The notes under the pieces: model-generated | The model's database searches: none | What the model was told of the DNA's origin: nothing | The model's input: the letters and a program-made list of their open reading frames with translations, nothing else | Position numbers and translations under genes: made by a program | Assembly (NCBI RefSeq): GCF_029873635.1 | Contig: NC_080420.1 | Coordinates: forward strand, 122,210,719 to 122,274,718 | Length of the DNA stretch: 64,000 nucleotides | Source: Malania oleifera | Lineage: Eukaryota > Streptophyta > Magnoliopsida > Santalales > Ximeniaceae | Reading direction: 5' to 3' | Shown here: positions 60,379 through 64,000 of the stretch, one piece after another | Numbering within the stretch: position 1 is the stretch's first letter | How the letters are laid out: every line of letters begins with the position of its first letter

Positions 60379-61329
60379 TGTAAGGACCTGCTTAATAAAT
60401 TGGGTTTTTATTTTTATTTTTATACTATGATAATCTACATGTTCTGATACCATACTGGGGGTAAAGTCAATCATTAACCTAAGCAGCAAGAAGTAGAAAT
60501 CACATAACATTCATAACTGTAGGTAAATATCTACAATACCATACAATACCAGAGTACTAACAAGTTTCCCAAAATATACACATATATCTGTTCTCCAAAA
60601 TACCCTCAACTATGCTGGGATATACAAAAATCCTCCACAATACTCACTTCACTGACAGGGCACCACTGAAGCCCCTCTATCTGCGAGTTTGGTCTGCTTG
60701 CCTACCTGAATCACCCGAAAAATGATTCAACATTGGGATGAGCCAACGCTCAGTAAGACGAAATATGCTATTACTACTGTATGACAAATGAACTACAATA
60801 TGATGAAAATATGTTTCCATATAAACATGTATAACTGAATATGTAAATACAGTATAAGTAATAAAATTCACCCCCTTTCCATGTTGCTTAACATAATAGT
60901 ATCGTAGGTTACTATTCAAAATACTTCTAGTATACATAAGTATGTTCCCTAGTTCTGTAAATCTGTACATACGTAATAGTAACTGAAAACTTTTCCTATG
61001 GATAACTGTGTGTCATGATTTAACCCCTCATGACAGGGCTGTGCGGCCCTGTAGGTGGGATCTACCCTGGCTAGCCAACCAGGAATAAATCACTATACTC
61101 CATCGGTCTGATCTGCCCACCTCAACCCATATCTGATGGGGAGCCTATCCACGTCAAGGGTCTAGGTGATCGACCTACTACCACGTATTATCTAAATAAG
61201 TGGTTGCACTCATAACATAACATAATATCTGTAACAACGGTACCGTGCTCTATAACTGCGTAGTCTAACAGGGTCTGATACTATATAATATATCTCTATA
61301 GACAACTATCTGATTTACCATGATTCTGA

Positions 61330-61515
61330 AATAATCGTAATAATCATGATGCTGCATAAACTGTAACTGTAATTCATACGTCATAGTACTGAGAACTGTA
61401 TAATCATAACACTGAGAACTGCATAATCATAGTACTGAAGTTCGTATAATCATGGTACTGAAATTCGTATAATCATAATACTGAAATTCGTAAAAATCAT
61501 GGTATAGAAATTTGT
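61330..61515. repeat. Tandem repeat in the Gypsy D LTR
   Basis: About six units of 27-29 bp: ataatcat.gtactga.a.tcgt. Confidence 0.85.
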
Positions 61516-62007
61516 AAAAATCATATCCTCGTACTATATTCGTATTCTCAAGCCACACCATTCTTATATATATAATTTTCATAATTTAATAAGTTGTATA
61601 ATATTTTAAAAATACCTAGCATAGCATATTTCCCTTACCTGACAACTAGAAAACCCCCTATGGTATACTGGTCTAACACTCGCAGGGCCTCCTACATAAC
61701 ACCCTGAAAACAATGTTTGCCAAAACAAAATATCAGTATTTTTTCGTTTACATCATTTCTTATAAATGTCATAAGGCCAAAAATGGACTAAAAGGCCTTA
61801 CCCTGAATTTGGGATGAATTCCAACTCGATCCCATCGACGATTCGTCCTAACAAACTTGAAGAGAACTCCACTAGGAACGTCGTGGTGGCTTCATATCTT
61901 CGATCCGGTGAGGAATAGGCCCGGAAATGAAGAAAGAAGTGAGAGAGGGACGTAAAGAAAGAGAGAGAGAGAGCGGCGTCGAAAATGGATAAAAATCCGA
62001 TTTTTAG

Positions 62008-62016
62008 CTATTTATA
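62008..62016 (-). promoter_or_regulatory. TATA box of the Gypsy D LTR
   Basis: TATAAATAG on the minus strand, directly downstream of the palindrome cluster, as in the two solo LTRs. Confidence 0.75.
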
Positions 62017-62025
62017 GGGCCAGAT

Positions 62026-62184
62026 TTGTCGACGAGACACGTCATCTCATCGATGAGTCCTTCATTAAATTCATCGACGACACCCTGTATTCGTCAACAA
62101 AATTTAGAGCAGCCCATTCTTGGCTCGGTAGTTTCTCGTTGACGAACCCCTGTATTTGTCGATGAATTCTAGCAATTTCTTAAA

Positions 62185-62225
<41 letters not shown>

Positions 62226-62283
62226 CTCCAAAATGCGATGTCGTCGACGAACACCCTGCATTCTTCGATGAAGTTTACTGCCT
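62026..62283. repeat. Palindrome array in the Gypsy D LTR
   Basis: About eight GTCGACGA-type words or one-base variants (e.g. ttgtcgacgagacac, attcatcgacgacac, atgtcgtcgacgaacacc), interrupted by an ATT microsatellite at about 62183-62225. Confidence 0.88.
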
Positions 62284-62614
62284 CCTTCTGTTCCTATTTC
62301 CATTTTCCTCCCTCTTTATTATTAAAATAATATTATTCTTCGAGTCAATACATTCTCCCCTCATAAAATTTCATCCTCGAAATTTACTATCTGTATTCCC
62401 TTCTATCATCTTATAAGGAAAAATGGTCTACTTATTTTATTACCTACCCTCACTTATGGCGGAGGAATACCGTGGTTACATGGGTTGTTCTGGGAGATTA
62501 CAAATATAAAAAAAAATTTCCCCCAAAACCAAAATACTACCTAACATATACTCTACATTACAATTACACTGGACTCATCAAAATAAAATTACCATCTTAG
62601 CGTATACATCAATA

Positions 62615-63997
62615 CTATAATTCATCAAATAAATAGGGATATTTTCGTCTGATTTCATCTTCAAGCTCCCATGAGGCTTCTTCAATCGCGTGGTTTTTCT
62701 ATAGAACTTTTACTAGTGGTATCTTCTTGTTGCGCAATTCTTGTTCTTTTCTATCTAAAATCTGAACTGGAGCTTCTTCATACGCTAAAGCCTCACTGAC
62801 TTCCAGTTTTGCATGGCTGATGATATGGGAAGGATTTGGGACGTATTTTCTTAACATAGAAATATGAAATACGTCATGAACTCGAAATAGAGATGGTGGT
62901 AAAGCCAGCCGATAGGCTACTGACCCAATCTTCTCAAGGATCTCAAAAAGGCCAATAAACCTAGGGCTCAACTTACCCTTCTTCCCAAATCTCAAAATCC
63001 CCTTTAGTGGAGTTATTCTCAGAAATACATAATTACCTACTTCAAATTCCAATACTCGACAGCGAGTATTCGTGTAGCTTTTTTGCCGACTCAGCACTAC
63101 ACTGATCCTATTTCGAATAAGTTGGACTTTATCACATGCTTGCTGAATTATCTCTGGACCCAAAACTCGTCTTTCACCTACTTCATCCCAAAAAAGAGGA
63201 GATCGGCATCTCCTACCATATAATGTCTCGTAAGGTGCCATGCTGATGCTAGTCTGATAACTGTTATTATAAGCAAATTCAACTAGCAGCAAAAACTGAA
63301 TCCAGCTACCTCCAAAGTCTAGCACACAGGCACAAAGCATATCTTTCAATATCTGGATTGTTCTCTCAGTTTGACCATCAGTCTGAGGGTGGAAAGCAGT
63401 ACTAAATGCTAGCTGAGTCCCCAATGCCTCCTGCAAACTCCTCTAGAACCGTGATGTTAAACGTCGATCATGGTCCGAGACTATGGATATCGGCACTTCA
63501 TGGGGTCGAATAATCTCCTGTATGTAAATCTCTGCTAACCTATTCATAGGGTAGTTGACTTTGATGGGCAGAAAATGCGCTGTTTTTGTCAACCTATCAA
63601 CTATTACCCAGATGGTATTCTGACCATGCAACGCCGACGGTAGCCCAGTAACAAAATCCATGGACACGTGGTCCCACTTCCACTCAGGAATGAAAAGTGG
63701 CTGCAACTAACCAGCCGACCTCTGGTGCTCAGCCTTAACCTACTAGCACGTCAAACACTGCTGCACAAACGCTGCTATTTCTCTTTTCATGCCACTCCAC
63801 CAGAAATAATCTCGTAGATTCCTATACATTTTCGTACTACCAGGATAAACAATGTATAGAGATCTGTGTGTCTCCTCTAGAATTGTCCTCCTGATGCTGT
63901 CATCTGCAGGCACACACAATCCGGTGCGGAATCTCAAAGCCCCATCATCAAAAATACTGAATTCCTCTCCTTGGCCATCATGTACTCTGACTATCAC
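62615..63997 (-). pseudogene. Integrase and chromodomain region of Gypsy D
   Basis: Reading on the minus strand: zinc-binding region of integrase (HRSLYIVYPGSTKMYRNLRD, WWSGMKREIAAFVQQCLTC) near the right edge; catalytic core with VSMDFVTGLP and IVSDHDRRLTS; FHPQTDGQTERTIQILKDML and the FAYNNSYQTSI stretch; GPFKILEKIG-like LFEILEKIGSVAYRLALP; then the chromodomain-like end VQILDRKEQELRNKKIPLVK and EEASWELEDEIRRKYP, ending at 62615. Families with this order are Tekay/Del-type chromoviruses. Confidence 0.88.
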
Positions 63998-64000
63998 CTC

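Larger units (their letters stand above)
60379..62352 (-). repeat. 3' LTR of Gypsy D
   Basis: 1,974 bp. On its own strand it starts TGTATTGACTCGAAGAATAA and ends AGCAGGTCCTTACA. It holds a palindrome cluster (62026-62283 on the plus strand), TATAAATAG (62008-62016) and tandem repeats (about 61330-61515). The block gagcacggtaccgt lies near 61240 and the tgtgcggccctgtaggtggg block near 61040. Close relative of solo LTR 30813-32777. Confidence 0.9.
60379..64000 (-). mobile_element. Gypsy chromovirus D (Tekay/Del-like), 3' part
   Basis: A minus-strand element entering from the right edge. The 3' LTR is 60379-62352. A polypurine tract (atgaggggagaa on the minus strand, 62353-62364) precedes it. 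Integrase and chromodomain lie at 62615-63997. RT, protease, gag and the 5' LTR are outside. In the visible coding part there are about two breaks, so it is not clearly whole. Integrase followed by a chromodomain-like C-terminus is diagnostic of chromovirus Gypsy elements. Confidence 0.92.

Noticed and set aside
1-64000. tRNA or rRNA genes
   Set aside because: No cloverleaf with paired acceptor and T-loop was found; the only Pol III-type boxes belong to the SINE.

Overview
The window is AT-rich nuclear DNA from a plant, most likely a eudicot. It has intron-split genes with close matches to known plant families, plant-type Copia and Gypsy (Tekay-like chromovirus) LTR elements, an RTE-clade LINE, a tRNA-derived SINE, a hAT element and small MITEs. 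Species cannot be named from the sequence alone. Three host genes can be supported; most of the rest is transposable-element DNA and AT-rich intergenic sequence.

Layout. 1-2.5 kb (+): last three exons of a SOQ1-type gene (HAD/thioredoxin-like/NHL-repeat chloroplast protein), entering from the left edge. 2.5-11.9 kb: intergenic DNA with two MITE families and a full-length SINE with an 18-bp target duplication. 11.9-32.8 kb: one Copia element (A) with short LTRs and a perfect 5-bp target duplication, opened by five later LTR insertions: three solo LTRs (one on the minus strand, two on the plus strand), a 3.9-kb LTR-type insert, and a second Copia element (B). B's own 5' LTR carries a 1.16-kb hAT element with a minisatellite inside. 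34.75-35.4 kb (+): an intronless atypical bHLH gene (bHLH147/148/149, AIF type). 37.0-38.5 kb: another LTR-like block. 42.5 kb: a small LTR-like block. 44.7-48.1 kb: Copia element C, related to B but more decayed. 51.8-58.6 kb (-): a three-exon gene for an IGR-motif mitochondrial ribosomal protein (mS41 type). Its 5.9-kb second intron holds a dead RTE LINE that was itself interrupted. 58.8-59.3 kb: two retroposition scars just upstream of that gene. 60.4-64.0 kb (-): the 3' part of a Gypsy chromovirus (D), inserted into an RTE LINE fragment and running off the right edge.

The most unusual signal is a promoter-proximal module found in LTRs of both Copia and Gypsy elements. It is a dense cluster of the palindrome TTCGTCGACGAA / CTCGTCGACGAG, with a shared TACCGAGAG spacer, lying just upstream of the TATA box. 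Almost all of its variants are those expected from methyl-CpG decay. The Gypsy LTRs also share two other conserved blocks flanking a position where each copy carries a different tandem repeat.

The three host genes have unrelated roles (photoprotection, growth regulation through bHLH dimers, mitochondrial translation) and do not form a functional cluster.
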